Below, piece by piece: positions 44,391 to 56,659 of a DNA stretch of 64,000 nt; the first letter of the stretch is position 1; each line of letters starts with the position of its first letter. The stretch is taken from assembly GCA_015345905.1 (NCBI GenBank), contig JADDTR010000010.1, forward strand, positions 434,001-498,000, written 5' to 3'. Both the position numbers and the translations under genes were made by a program. The notes below the pieces were generated by a model. That model did no database searches. It saw only the letters and a program-made list of their open reading frames with translations, and was not told where the DNA came from. Source of the stretch: Aotearoamyces nothofagi (Eukaryota; Ascomycota; Leotiomycetes; Leotiales; Tympanidaceae).

Positions 44391-47300
44391 CCGTCGGGGT
44401 TGTGCGTACAGTACAGAGTACCAGCGTCCTCTCCGAGCAGTATACAATACAAGCCAGCCTCTCTGCTCGAAGCAACACCTCTATCATGTCCTCTCTCTCC
44501 CTCCCCCTCTCCCTCTCCCCTCTCGCCCCAAACCAATCATCTCAGCCATGAATCTTCCCTTCCAGCCACAAGATACACCACATCCCATATCCCACGAAGA
44601 ACTCTCGAGGAGCAAGCTATCGGAAGCAGACACGTACACTGTTCCAGCACGCTCTCCGAACACATCGCATCCCCAGCATGGGATCCTGCGCGCGTATACC
44701 AGCCGGCACGACTCGCTTCCCCCCCCGCTCGTCTCCCGCCCGTGTCCCGGACGCAGCGAGAGACATCGGCTCCCGGGATCGCACTCTCGGGAGCGGTTGG
44801 TGGGCGCGTTTGGCTGGGGATGCGTGTCGCTGGCTGCGCTGTGCACGCAGCGCGGTGGCCGTCGCATCTGTGCGGTGCTGTACTGACTGTGCCTGCTCGT
44901 CGCATCTGCCGTGGCCGACTGGCGCACCGCGCGACCCCTCCGCGGCTCCGCAGCTCTCCGCGGCACGTGCCCAGCTGCATAGCGGAAGCGGAAAGCGCGT
45001 GACACGGTCGAAGCTCGAAGCGATGTCGTCCCAGCTTCCTCGGAACCAGATGACTCGGATGCGCGGTAGCGCGGAACGCAGGCAGGGAGGCAGGCAGCGA
45101 AGAGTCGGGGGGGAGATCAGATGGGATGGATGCCTGAGGTAGCTACAGTAACACCTAACTTGCGGAGAGCAGGGACAGCAGGGACAGCAGATGGAGCAGA
45201 TGGATCATCTCACATGTGCATTGCATATTGCAGGTACAGCATGTACAATGTACCTGCCAATGCAGCTAAAGCACCGCACGTTCCGTCGACCAGCCGGCAA
45301 TGCAGAAGCAATGCAACTAACAATTAAGTTTTGCCATTTCATGTACAACGTCTCGATAGGCTTGCCCAGGTAAGGCGCACGATCCGATCATTGCATGAGA
45401 GCCAATCTAATTATCACGTCGTCGAGAGTTCAAGCAGAGACGATGTTTTCAACGTATTATATGGCCCCTGAAAATACGACTACCGTAGGAGATATATGCC
45501 CCTCAAAAATACAGCCGCCGTGGGAGACGGCGTTTGCTGATTTCCTTCCTCTGTTCCGTCTTGTGGAATTCCGCCGGAATTGGGATCTGCAAACCGTTCG
45601 TCCGTACCGGTTGGAGTTTGCTTGTCCGGCGAGATGGAGAGGGGTCAAGGCGTTGGATAGTCCATCCTCGATTGCTCAGCTCGGTCTCCGGCTCAGTCGA
45701 GATTGCTCAGAATCGGGATGTCGTAGTACAATGTGGAATGATTCCTCAGACACATGCAAAACGGACATACGGATGGCTGGCTATCATCCAGACAGATTTG
45801 ATAGGCCATAATCATCCCGAGTAGCCAAGGAAGGTCAAAGTGTAGGTAAATGGCTGTGGAAACGCCGGGCGGCTCGTCGGGATATCACAATCGACTTTCC
45901 GTTGCAGAAGATGCCATCCAGCCTTGCCAGGCGCATCGAGAAGATCTAGACTCCGGTATGTACGGCCCATTTGGAAAATGGAGATTTTCCTGTCCCGTCC
46001 ATCTATACGATTGCACCAATCGTCGAATCCTCATGCAGATCCTTCCCCGTCGGCATGGGAATCGAGGCAAAATCAGAAGAGAAGCATCGGAATTGCTAGA
46101 AGTAGAGATACCGATAGGAGAGTGATAAGGGACAGGACGGGAGAATGTGCAGATCGTAGGGCCACCGGAAGGGGTCAGACCATGGCTGCCGTGGCTGTTG
46201 AATAAGGTCCAACAGCGGCCAGTTGCTGCTTTTAGAAACCCCCGGTTTACGATGCGATACGGTACGGTCCTCTGGGAGCACGCCACCAGCACTGCAAACC
46301 CGGGAGGGGAAGAATGCTGGATATGGAGGGAGAGGAAAAGAGCAAGAGAGATCGGGAAGAGAGAGGAAGTTGGTCAGAGAGAGGGGAGACAGAGGGGCAG
46401 CGTGGCAGCGTGGCTAGCAGGTGGGGCCCGGAGTGTTTCCGACGACGAGTGGGTCTAGCGTCCGAGGGGGGAGGAACGTCCGTCCGTGGAAGGAGCCCAA
46501 AGGAGAAAAAGAACAAGAGGACAATGGAGCCAATGGGGCTCGTGAATGTGGAGTGACGCCGGCGGCTGACTGAGGCCGCCGGGGGGCGGGGCCTCCCTCT
46601 TCCGGAGAGAGACTGGCGCGACTGGGCCCGCCGAGCGGCCTGGGTTGGCCTGAGGCGAGCGCGACCCGCGACGACAAGGCAGCAGCAGGCATGCAAGGCT
46701 TACAGGGCAAGGTGCAGGGGTCCGTAATCCGTCAGTCGTCCGTCCCGTCGGCCATTGGCCAGGGCCTGCCATCCATTCACCCGCCATCTGCTGCACCGCA
46801 GCGCCCTCTCGACGTTGCTATCATCCCACCCATGGCCAGAGCGGGGCGCGTGCGGTGCTGGCGGGCCGGTGAGTGGCCAGCGACGAGCAGGCAGCAGACA
46901 AGCAACAGCCAACCTTATATTGCACCTGCTGCACCTGCTGCACTAGCCGCATCGTGGAGATGCTACGCGAAACCCTATCCTCCACATCTTGCGCCACCAA
47001 CGGCCGGTCTCGGCACCACCTGCCGGGCACATGCTGGCCGGGGGCTGACTGGACAGTGCACACACCCCATGCAGGCAGCGGTGCACTGTCCATGTGTGGT
47101 GTGCGTGTAGATGGCCATGGTTCAGACAGAGCCGACATGTGCCAGATGCCACCGCAGGCGGCAGGCAGATGGACGAGCATTGGCCATTGTCCATCATAGA
47201 TAGGGGCCGTAGACGGCTCCTGCCGCTGCTGTTGATGCCATCGATACTGTCGATGATGTCGATGGTGTCGATGCATCGGTGCTGTCAATCTACCGACGCT

Positions 47301-48424
47301 GTTGATGCCATGGATGCTATCGACAGAGACAGGCCACCAGGCATTGCATGTTTTGCGTGCTCTGCATACGTGGACGCCCGTTCTTGCTCCTGCACCCCCC
47401 GCCGAGAGGATCCGCCGTGCGAGGCCGTGCGGCCGACTTCCCCTGACAACTGAGGCTGAGAGAGCCACCGGCCACATGCTCCCACAGGGCCCCCGACCAC
47501 GCCAGCGCGACGTCACTTGCCACCCTCGCCCAAGCGCCGAGCCGGCTGCTTATATGCTGCGAGACGCTCGCCCACCACCTACACTGCCCTTTCGGCGCGA
47601 GTACGGGTCCCTGGAGGGCGCCGTGGCAGCAGCACGGGCGCCGGCGGACGGGCCCCGGTGAGCCTGATACGGAAGCACGAGCGGAGGGCTGCGGCCCGGC
47701 GGTGCTGCTGGAGGCGGCTGCTGCGTCGAGTGTCATGTGTCATGTGTCAAGTGTCATGTGCCTCGTTGTGCTGCTGTGGGTGGCGCTGCTGTGGTGTTGT
47801 TGCCGGCGGATTGGGCTTGGCGGGAGGGCAGCCGGGCCTGATGGGGGCTAGCGGCGACGGCGGCCTGCCACGAACCGTGGGAGGTCGCGTGGAGCTCGCG
47901 TGAAGCTCGCGTGAACTGGCTGCAGTCGCCCGGCTAGCGAGCCACCCACGGCCACCTGCTCCAGTGCCGCCAGCTACCGCCCCGCTTACCGCCGGCCAGG
48001 GCCCCTCGCACACGCCATTGGCTGCCGCCGTTGAGCCGTCTGGAGCCTGCCGAGGCATGAGGCAACAGTCACGTTCTGGTCAGGCCTGGCCGTCGACACG
48101 GCGTGCCCAGCAGCAGAGCAGACGGCAGAATTGGCCCGACTGCTGGCTGCGGTGGAGGCGTAGCAGACGGCGCGGCTGTTCTCACGGCAGTGCCGCATCG
48201 TGCCAATGGCTGGACTGGGCACTGGATACTGTGCATAGTGCATGGTGCATGGTGCATGGCGCCCTGGATGTATAGCAGCACACGCATGCCTGGCACACAC
48301 GTCTCTCTCGTCTGGAGTCCCTCATCTGCCGTCGACGCCGCTGCCGGACGCAGAGGGGAGTTCGCGTATCTGATAAGCAGCAGCGGCTGTGGATCAGATC
48401 GAGCGGTTGCGAGAAGCTGCCAGG

Positions 48425-48610
48425 GCGTGACCAGGACACAGCCAGGACAGGACCCACACCGCAGTGACTACGGCCACACCACGCACCCTGCGCCGTCGGC
48501 TGCTGCGGGGGCCCAGGACAGCGCAGGAACATGGCCAGGACAACCCAGGACAGCCCAGGACATCCCGGGACCGCCCAGGACATCGCCAGGACATCGTCAG
48601 GACAGCCGGC
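48425..48610. repeat. CCAGGACA degenerate repeat
   Basis: About a dozen imperfect copies of CCAGGACA with spacing near 10-11 bp, densest at 48513-48605, about 0.6 kb upstream of the bZIP ATG. Confidence 0.75.
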
Positions 48611-49058
48611 ACACCCTGCACACCCAGCGCACCCAGCTCAGGCCCCCGGCGGCGCAGCTGCAGCCACTTCTCTTCCGCGCTGCAGCCACTCCACTCCCTC
48701 CTACCTCCGCCCCCATGGATCTGTTCCTCGGAAGATCCCTCGCCCGGGCGGGTGCTGCCTGCGTGCCTGCGTGCCTGCCCTGCCTGCCCTGCCTGGCCGT
48801 CTCCCCAATCCGGCTGCCCTGCTTGGCTCTTTCTTCGCTCTTCTGCCTTCCACGGCCCCTTCGCGGAGCCCGACCCCGATGGCCAATCCTGCCATCCGCC
48901 AATCCACCAGCCAACCCACCAGCCAATCCACCAAATGGAGCCGCAGCCTCATCATGGCATGGCATGACATGCTGCATCGCCAGTGCCCGCCGTCTGCCCG
49001 GCCCTCCTGCGACGTCCACCTCCACCCGTTATCTTGCTTCCTGTTCCTTCCGGCGGCT

Positions 49059-49066
49059 ATATATAC
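49059..49066 (+). promoter_or_regulatory. TATA box of the bZIP gene
   Basis: TATATATA in a GC-rich setting, about 90 bp before the bZIP ATG. The leader between them is pyrimidine-rich and contains no upstream ATG. Confidence 0.55.
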
Positions 49067-49155
49067 CATCTGAGCTGGCCCGTCTTCCTCCTCTATTGTT
49101 CTCTACACCACGCACCAGCTACACATCTTCTTGGCTTCTCTCCTTCTCGACTACG

Positions 49156-50152
49156 ATGGAGGCCTTACCCGCCATGGATACTTTCAACTCAACAGCCATG
49201 GCCCTGCGGGGCATGGGCTACCCAGGGTACCGTAGCGATGCCCTTCTCAACGATGATAGTAAGGCCAAGGCAAGAGGGATTCCTCGTGTTGAGACTGACT
49301 TGTTCCGTAGTCGACTTTACCGTGCTCTGCACTGACCCTCCGCCTCTGTATACCGACATCCCGTATGGCCACTCATACTCGTCGTCGACCAATTCTTCCA
49401 TCGGCAGTGATGGCTGGGATCAAGCAGCCTTCCAAAACTTCCTCGACGCTTCCGAATTCTCAGCCCACTCATCTCCATCCTCATCAGTCCATAGTGGGCA
49501 CCCAGACGACTCGATGAAATCGCTGCCGCTCAATGCGCCCTTCTTCGACTCAGCTATACAGCCACCAGATCCTGCCACCACAGCAGCTCTTGGGAACTGG
49601 CATTTCTCGTATGTGGACAGCGTGGAGCCACGTCCAGATCAGGTCCGACCACCCCAAGAACAAATAGAGCCAAGCAGCCTAGACAAGGCCAGAACTAGAT
49701 CTGAATCTCATCACAGTACTCCCATCAACAACTCCAACGCCAGTCCCAGCTCTAGCCCCGACTTCAACGAGACAACTCCAACGGCCCCTGACCCTCCCCT
49801 AAAGCGCCGCCGGGGGCGCCGGCCCAAAATCGAAGACCCAGCACAAAAACGCGAACGATTTCTCGAACGAAACCGCAGAGCAGCTAGCAAGTGCCGACTC
49901 AAGCAAAAGCGTCGGACAAGCGACCTCATGGCCAGAGCCGAAGAAACACAAGCCACAAACGTGCGGCTCAAGACGTTAAATACTGCCCTCAAAGAAGAGA
50001 TCCTTCAACTGAAATCCGAGCTCCTGGAGCGCATGCGAGCCGATCAAACTCAGACCCAAAACAGCCAAAACCGAAGGCCAACACATAATATCGAAAAGCG
50101 GCCTAGAGCTGCTACTGCGGGAGGGAATCCGGACATGTCGTTGTTCCCTTAG
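49156..50152 (+). CDS. ATF/CREB-type bZIP transcription factor
   Basis: A 314-residue nuclear regulator from two exons (49156-49258, 49311-50152) with a 52-nt intron. The N-terminal two thirds are Ser/Pro/Asp-rich and disordered, as in activation domains. A basic nuclear-localisation patch LKRRRGRRPK (about 198-207) precedes the basic region KRERFLERNRRAASKCR (about 214-230), which has the NxxAAxxCR core of the ATF/CREB class. A heptad-type leucine zipper follows (LMARAEETQ...LKTLNTALKEEILQLKSELLERM). The tail is Gln/Asn/Arg-rich. ATF/CREB factors bind TGACGTCA-like sites and commonly govern stress, development and conidiation in fungi. The precise orthologue (AtfA, AtfB or another) cannot be named. 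It has a TATA-containing promoter. It is convergent with the second Zn2Cys6 gene, about 2.1 kb away. Confidence 0.9.
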
Positions 50153-52216
50153 TGCCGACTCTTGTGGAGATGGGAAAAGATGCCGCCGAGCCGGAAGCGG
50201 GCGGGTGGAGAGGGAGACGTCTAGCCGTGTTTACACCCACAAGCAGCATACGACTATTAGGCGACAATAACACACAGCCTGGGACTGTGGAGTCGGCATC
50301 AAGGACCCAAGGTGGCAGGGACGGCACCTTCTTCCGGAGGCCTCTTTTTCGATTTTTACTTGCTGCACAGTGTAGATAATAACGGGCGCATCAATTTGTT
50401 CAAGCACAGATGATGACTTCCTCAAAAATGGCTGGAAGCTGGACTTTTTACGGCTGTGGAATATATATACATATATATGTGCCTTGACGGTGTATATTTG
50501 TGGGAGCTCGTCTGTAATCAGTTCTCGGGAGACGTCAGCCTTTAATACTAAATCTGGGCTTATAACATCAGTATATAATACATCTGGGCCTTTTGCTTGC
50601 ATGACGCATCTTATGGAGAGGCAGAGAAAGAGAGATGTTTTTTCTCTCTTCATCTTGAGCTGGGCAGGTTACATTATGGTGATATGGGGGGGGGGGATTA
50701 AGGGTGTCAAAAAGGCGTGCTGTGCGTGTTTGGTTTGTATTCGTAATGTACCGTAGATAGATATCTTCAGTGTTGATATTGACCCACCGGGCTCGCAGCT
50801 GATAGCACGTGTGACGCTCCGTGCTTCCCAACACGCCGTGATACGTGCGCGCTGGATTGGACGGGGGGCCGATGTCGTCTCTCCTCTCTTTGCCGGTGCC
50901 CACTCGCACAGCGAGCGGAGCGTGTAGCGCGCACGCCTTGAGCAGGCAGACGCCCCGGCCCACCTGAGGCTCCCATGTTTCTTTATTTCATTACCTCGCC
51001 TCGCCTGCCCTGCCACAACCCACAGCCCCACTTCTTCTTCCTCTTCCTCTTTCTTCTTCTTCTTCTTCTTCTTCTATTTCCACACGACCCACGCCCCGCC
51101 CCGCGGATTACCCGCCGCCTTTAGCTCCCCCCTCCTTCTTTTATCCTCTCTCTTTACCCATCCACCCATCCATCTATCCGTTAATAGATCCCACGAGCCC
51201 ACGCTCGCTCACATGAGCCCGCATTCATGCGTTACCAGCATTCCCAGCGCCCCAAAAGTACTCTCGCTCGCGCTTTCGAGGAGAAGGGGGAGGCTTGATG
51301 GCGTGGGTGTTTCCTTCCCATCCTGCTGCTTCCTGTCGTCTCTGGCGCCCCTTCGTCGTCATTCCGTCACAGCCCACACCCGGCCCCGCCCGCGCCCAGC
51401 CCCCCGCATCTAGGCCCGCCACCTCCCTCCCCCAACCTAGGAAGAGGGATTCAGCACGTGAAGGCTCGGTGAAGAGAGCGTTAATAACTGGGATATTGTA
51501 GCGTGATTGTTCTTCTGCAGCTGGGTTTGCTGGGACGCAGCTGTGTGTGTTGCTATATCTCTTCGTATCGGTTATGCAGAGTATGTAAGAAGATTTCAGG
51601 AACCCCTCTCGTCTACCCCGAGGCCGCGAGGTGGGAGACTCTCCATTTATTTGCCTCCTCGCCTCGAATAGAGGGAAAACGGAACGTCTCACTTTGAACT
51701 TCGTTGATGACTATCGACTAGCCTCACAACATGTCTTTTCTAAAAGATTCCTTGATTGGAAACATCACTTCCCTTTGTTCCAACCAATATTTAAAAATAG
51801 ATTCTACGAGAAATCTTTTAATAATACATAACACAGCTCTCCAACGCTATGATTTTGCATCAATAGCAAAGTAAAAGAATGGCTCTCCTACTTTCGCGTC
51901 TTCCTCGAGCCAGGATTGTTCCCGAGCTGTTTGACAACATGCCAAAAGAATTTGCAGATTGAGTCCAACTGATTTCAAGCCCTTGATCAAGAAGTTTAAA
52001 AAAAGAAAGTTTAGAAATTAAAGTGGAAAAGAAAAAGAAACCCTGGAAATATATAACCCTTTAAATGATACCCAAATGATTCTGGTCGTGCCTAATAAAA
52101 GGGAAAAGAGAATTTTGAAGCAATAAATAAAAACAAAGGTTGGAAAGAAATGGGACGTTTTATACAGCGTTTAATGAATCGCCTTTGTCCTTGGAATCAA
52201 AATTCAGAATTCGGAT
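50153..52216. other. Convergent intergenic region with simple repeats
   Basis: About 2.1 kb without a supportable gene. It contains a TA-rich stretch near 50460-50482, a run of about 14 G at 50683-50696 and a CTT-rich tract (51035-51075). The right end, from about 51700, is AT-rich. Short open frames have no domains. Confidence 0.5.
51035..51075. repeat. (CTT)n-rich pyrimidine tract
   Basis: TTCTTCTTCCTCTTCC followed by repeated TTCTTC, pure pyrimidine over about 40 nt. Confidence 0.85.
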
Positions 52217-54825
52217 TCAGTAGCTGAAATTACCCCAAACGCCGTGTGCTATACCTTGCACTTCATTATTGGCCAAGTCGGTATGAAAAGACTGTGCACC
52301 AGCAAAGGTTTCGGGGTGGCTCATGTAGTTTTCCTGCGGAAGATAGTATGGGAGGTTTGTGTCTATCATAAGGACTTCGTTCGTATGTTGCGAGGGTTCG
52401 AAATTTGCGTGTTCTTGGAAATTAGGCTTTCGTTGGTTGAGAAGTAGATTGGATGGTACTTGTACATTCGGCATGAATGAAGCATCGGGTGATGAGGAGA
52501 GGCTTCCGTTGGGAGCAGCTTGTACACCATTCAGAGGGCCGGAAACTCCACCTTCCATACTAGCACTGAACATTGAAGAAAGTGCGTGATGGGTCTCTGT
52601 GTCGTTTATTGGCTGCGAAATAATCGACTGCCACCGTTTCACTATCCGGAGAAAACGCCGCGATGTATCATCTTGTAGAGAGCAATATTCCAAAATGTCG
52701 ACCAAGTTCTGTAGTCCGGATACTTCTGGGTCTATACGAAGGCCTTCGCGGTCCTGTCGCGGCGAAGGAACAGGTGAAGTTCGCGCCTTAATCTGCCATA
52801 ATAGCAAGGCTACGCAGGCATGGAAATTTAAATAGCTAAGCACAGTTAGAATTTTGTCAGGTTTCGGTTTTTATTGTCATCCAGATACTAACGGGATAAT
52901 GGGCATTCTTCTCGGTAATATGCAGCCCTTCATCAAGGCTGAACTAATCTGTCCCATGGAAATTGCAGAGTCGATACTAAATGGTTCGTTAAGCAAGTAA
53001 TATTCCAAAGACGATAATTTATGTGAGGTACAATCGAGAGTGAAATTTCTTACCAATGCTGTACATAGTCGTGAAGACCTCTGCGAGGATTATTACTAGT
53101 ACCAGAAGGCATAGTATTGACGGTGACAGAGCGTAATAATAATGGCCGTAGTAGCAAAATAATTGCACTGTGGTAGGAAAGTTCGAGTTGGAACTCGTTA
53201 ATAATTAGCAGTGTCTATTGAAAAATAAGTTGTATACTTACACATGCCCGTAGCCCACTCGCAGAAGATGGTGGTTGACGTAGAGACCTCCTTCCCAGCT
53301 GAATATCTATCGGTAATTCGGCTAACCACGTTTCGAGATGATGTATATAACTCTCATAAACATGGATCTTCACATCTCTCGCTGCATAGACATCACGTAA
53401 TATGTGACCAACAATAACTGAAAGTTTAGTAAAGCTTGTCTGGATAGTGCAGTGAGGAAGACCTGTACAGTAAGACATGCCCTTGGAAGGTTAATAACAT
53501 ATCTAATTTGACCATAGGAAGCAATACATACTCGTAACACTGGATCTTCAGACATTTCTGTACTAATTTGGGGCAATCTACCTAGAAGAACAGAGATCCA
53601 GCTGTGCATAGTCAGTCACGAGAAATTTAAGGCAAAAGAGAGTCTACTCACGTATCTATAATAATAAGACCGAACCATACCTGTCTCATATCTGTGTGTT
53701 CGGATTTTGATATGGGAAAGGAAGACATGTAAGGCCTGTCAAGTCGGTTCGCCTGAGCAATGAGAATTGCTGTTCCTATCTTTTGCATCAGCAAGCAAAC
53801 TTAAGTAGTATAATGTGGCAGCTTACCTAAATTGACTGAACACGCTTTTGGCTTTTTCTCGAAAAGATATATCGAAGAGAGAAGCAAGGCCTCTACGGCC
53901 CAAAGTAGCGGCCCACTGGACTCCTCATACCCTTCATCGAGATGCTTGCGCCCATGCTCAAACCATGTTTGGCACTCTAAATCAGTAACAGTATCTACAA
54001 GGCGTGCTCCGATGGATATTCGAAGAAGAGTCAAGCAAATGCTAATATGGCTGACTCTTTCTGGCTGCTGATAGACTTCTTCGAGCTGCCTCTGAGCCTC
54101 TTGCTCCTTACTTGCATAAATCATACTGTTGCTACCCTCAAAGAAAGCGCTTAGGTAAAAGCGGGCATCCTGGTGAAGGGGAAGAATGTACTGAATTGAC
54201 GATGATCGATCCATATTAGAATCCGTAAATAGCCTACTTAGGGACTCTTGACTACTTGTTCGATCCATTGGTGTCTCGGCCAAAGAGGAAGCCCTGCAGC
54301 TGAGTCTGTCACGCAGAAGATCTTCAAGAGTACACGAGAAAGCGAAAATGCTGGCGTCATCTGGGCTGTAGATGTTGATATTTGAAGTTGGGATGCACTC
54401 ATCAATGTCGGTGTTGCTCGTATATGTCTCAAAAAGAGACTGACTCGATCTGTTTCGCTTGGTGAGGGGTAGAACAGGATCCGTTATCTAATCATTGAAT
54501 AACATGAGACATAATTTTGGACTGAGGGGTTGAGAGATTCATACAGAATCGTTATGATATGACTTTTCATCGAACGACCTGATGAGAGTTAGATGGAGGC
54601 CACAAGACAGTCTAGATAGTCAATGAACTTTACATACATGGAATTCTTTCTTCGAGTAGCCGACCGATGGACTTTGTGAGCTGGCGTATTGGAATAGACA
54701 CAGTGGAGGTTACGCAATTCACAATAACGACAATGAGGCTGCGCACTATCACACTTCTGGTGCCTGACTTTACAGACATCGCAAGTCTGCTTGACACCGT
54801 ATCTCTGTTTTGGTTCCCGAGACAT
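52217..54825 (-). CDS. Zn2Cys6 transcription factor, nine exons
   Basis: A 719-residue zinc-cluster regulator. Exons: 54825-54638, 54578-54545, 54487-53827, 53775-53652, 53601-53532, 53481-53242, 53193-53054, 52976-52893 and 52835-52217. All phases agree and the introns are 48-77 nt. The zinc cluster CDVCKVRHQKC plus DSAQPHCRYCELRNLHC (about residues 15-42) has the C-x2-C-x6-C-x6-C-x2-C-x6-C pattern. The fungal-specific domain follows: PLHQDARFYLSAFFEGSN, then GTAILIAQANRLDRPY, RQVWFGLIIIDTWISVLLGRLPQIS, YCTGLPHC, and LELSYHSAIILLLRPLLL. The C-terminal 150 residues are polar and disordered. The xylanolytic-type dimer/regulatory domain is recognisable but the target pathway is not. Intron 6 needs the distal CGAG acceptor, because the nearer CAATAG would give only 27 nt. 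Confidence 0.87.
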
Positions 54826-56070
54826 CTTCCGTCGAGGGTGAAGGTATGGAGAGGTCAATATGGCCCGAGGAAAGAGAGTTAAAAACAATGATATCAAGGA
54901 TAGCAGTGTCTGGATCTCCCTACCTTGGGAATCTTAGGAGATGCTACACTCATATCTTATATCAGTTTGGTGTGCCCATCATGAGAAAGACGGCCATTAC
55001 ATCGGGTGTCTAGTCAATATATTACCCTTGATAGTGCGCCTATGAACTCCACAAGCAGAACAATCTGTACCTGGTTTTCCATCACGTTATTTATCCGCAC
55101 ATAGGATGGCAGACACATAGCACCCGTGCCATCCATGCAGCTTGGGAGTGATTGGCCACGGAATCATTCCTTTCGTTATCGATAGCAGGGTCCGTCAACA
55201 GCAGGACAAGCGCAGCCGGGAGCTCGGGTAAGCCATGTCAGTATGTAATATGACGTATGCCCAAAGGACCACAAGTCCTCCGTATGTGCAAGTATCTCGA
55301 GTATCTTGAGCATCGAGAGCTTCGAGAGCTTCGAGAGCTTCGCAAGAATGGCAATAATAATAATTCAGAGCGCGGGAGGGCTAGGATCGGTAGTCTTATT
55401 TTCCTGCGTAGGCCCCCTTGATCTTGTAGGGTAGCGGGGCAGCGAAGTAGGAGGGGCGTCGAGAGCAGTTGGAAGTGATGTTGGGACATGGGAGCGCAAA
55501 GAACCTAGATAGTAAGGTACGCACAATCTCAGAGCAGAGGATGGAGAAAATGTTAAGCACGCGGCCCTTGATGACAGAGGCTATCATTGCATGCACTGCA
55601 GGGAACGCTGCATGGAGCCCCGTCAAGGGTGTAAAATATACCGCTGGCCGTTGCGTCTGAATCCTGAATCCTGAGCCCTGAGCCCTGAGCCCTGGCGGTG
55701 CTGAAGCCGGAACCCAGGAGTCAGGAATTAAGAGCATACTCTCAAAACTCCCAATGGGGCAACATGTCCTGATTTTCTGTTCTAATATCGGGGTAACTAG
55801 ATGTGAAGGTGGCATTCTTTAGTCCGCCTAGGACGATGGTAGACAGGTGGGCTATCCGTAGCATAGCTCCGGGCCTCAGGTCACCTCTTGTTGTATTTCT
55901 GCTGACGTGAGTGATAATGCTTGTCATGTCTACAAACGGTGGCGTTAACCTTTTGTTAAAAGTCCATTGTGTATTCCTTAATCAGTACTTAGCATACATT
56001 ACCGCTTATAGAATGAGCTTCATTCTCAGAGTCTCATTTCACCTACTCCCTATCTTCGAGAGACCTTGTA
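54826..56070. other. Intergenic upstream of second Zn2Cys6 gene
   Basis: About 1.2 kb without a recognisable gene. It contains short tandem repeats: TTCGAGAGC near 55310-55345 (four copies with variants) and CCTGAGC near 55665-55695. Confidence 0.5.
55312..55345. repeat. CGAGAGCTT tandem repeat
   Basis: Three and a half copies of a 9-bp unit (CGAGAGCTT), ending in CGCAAG, preceded by related TCGAGTATCTTGAG. Confidence 0.75.
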
Positions 56071-56099
56071 CGGAAGGGGGTTGGCAAAAGTCACGGATC
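56071..56099 (+). repeat. Left terminal inverted repeat
   Basis: Begins CGGAAGGGGGTTGGCAAAAG directly after a TA. It pairs with 56631-56659. Confidence 0.9.
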
Positions 56100-56630
56100 G
56101 CTTAAGTTGCAGTGTAGAAAACCCATCAGTATATAGAACTACAACAATGGAATTTAAACAAAATCTAGTAATAATCATGGCTCGTGTTTGTAAGGAGTGG
56201 ACTACTCCCAAAAATTCTCGGTTTCGTGCCTTAGTAGAGAGTGCCAAATGGTCCCAGAGAGCTGCTGCTAAAGAAGTTGGTATACCTCAATCTACCGGAG
56301 CATGATGGCTTAAGGAAGCTACTAAACGACGGACTGGAAAACTGCGAATTGATTGGCCACCTCAGTCACTAGATCTTAATCTAATTGAGAATGTTTGGAG
56401 GGTTATCAAGCAAAAGTTGCAGAATAGAAAGCCTCATGGTGGTTGGAGTTTGGCTGACTTAAAAAAAGCGACACTGGGTATTTGGGAAAATGATATTACA
56501 CCTGATATTTTCAACAAGTGGATTGATGAGCTACCAATTCGCATACAGGAAGTCATCAAGTGTAAAGGTGGTCCTACAAGATTTTAAGTCAATTGGTATA
56601 TTGGTTGTTGAGTTATATAATAATCTACAT

Positions 56631-56659
56631 GATCTGTGACTTTCGCCAACCCCCTTCCG
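56631..56659 (-). repeat. Right terminal inverted repeat
   Basis: The reverse complement begins CGGAAGGGGGTTGGCGAAAG. The two differences from the left arm are G/A transitions. It is followed by TA. Confidence 0.9.

Larger units (their letters stand above)
40015..49155. other. 9.1 kb gene-free region
   Basis: No supportable gene between the divergent MFS and bZIP genes. The right half (about 44.5-49 kb) is very GC-rich and produces many long overlapping frames on both strands without domains. The sequence carries short repeats: GGTAT at 40077, GTAC words near 40808, CTGTTGCC near 41710, TA and GA runs at 44258-44330, CATGTGT near 47735, TGCATGG near 48236 and CCAGGACA near 48430-48605. The last kb is presumably the bZIP promoter. 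Confidence 0.55.
56071..56659 (+). mobile_element. Tc1/mariner transposon, internally deleted
   Basis: A 589-bp DNA transposon copy with terminal inverted repeats of about 29 bp (CGGAAGGGGGTTGGC at each end, two mismatches between arms). It is flanked on both sides by TA, the target duplication of this superfamily. Inside, one frame (56147-56587) encodes the transposase N-terminus (helix-turn-helix: WSQRAAAKEVGIPQST) directly followed by the C-terminus with DWPPQSLDLNLIENVW, whose Glu is the third catalytic residue. About 200 residues between them, with the first two catalytic Asp, are missing. One TGA lies at 56303; in context it is consistent with a CGA to TGA change. It cannot encode an active transposase but retains its ends, so it behaves as a MITE-like derivative. 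Confidence 0.92.

Noticed and set aside
44337-44400. tRNA or SINE promoter
   Set aside because: Only a partial B-box-like GAGTTCGATTG is present on the minus strand; there is no A box at the right distance and no cloverleaf pairing.
44400-45002. 200-codon open frame in GC-rich DNA
   Set aside because: Long frames occur on both strands over the same bases. The translation is Pro/Arg/Ser-rich with no domain, as expected from high GC content.
46247-48103. Many overlapping frames of 100-230 codons on both strands
   Set aside because: No recognisable motif, no consistent splice pattern, and the frames overlap each other; best explained by few stop codons in GC-rich sequence.
48103-49155. N-terminal extension of the bZIP reading frame
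   Set aside because: The frame is open by chance through a repeat-rich GC region. A TATA box at 49059 and the ATG at 49156 mark the real start.
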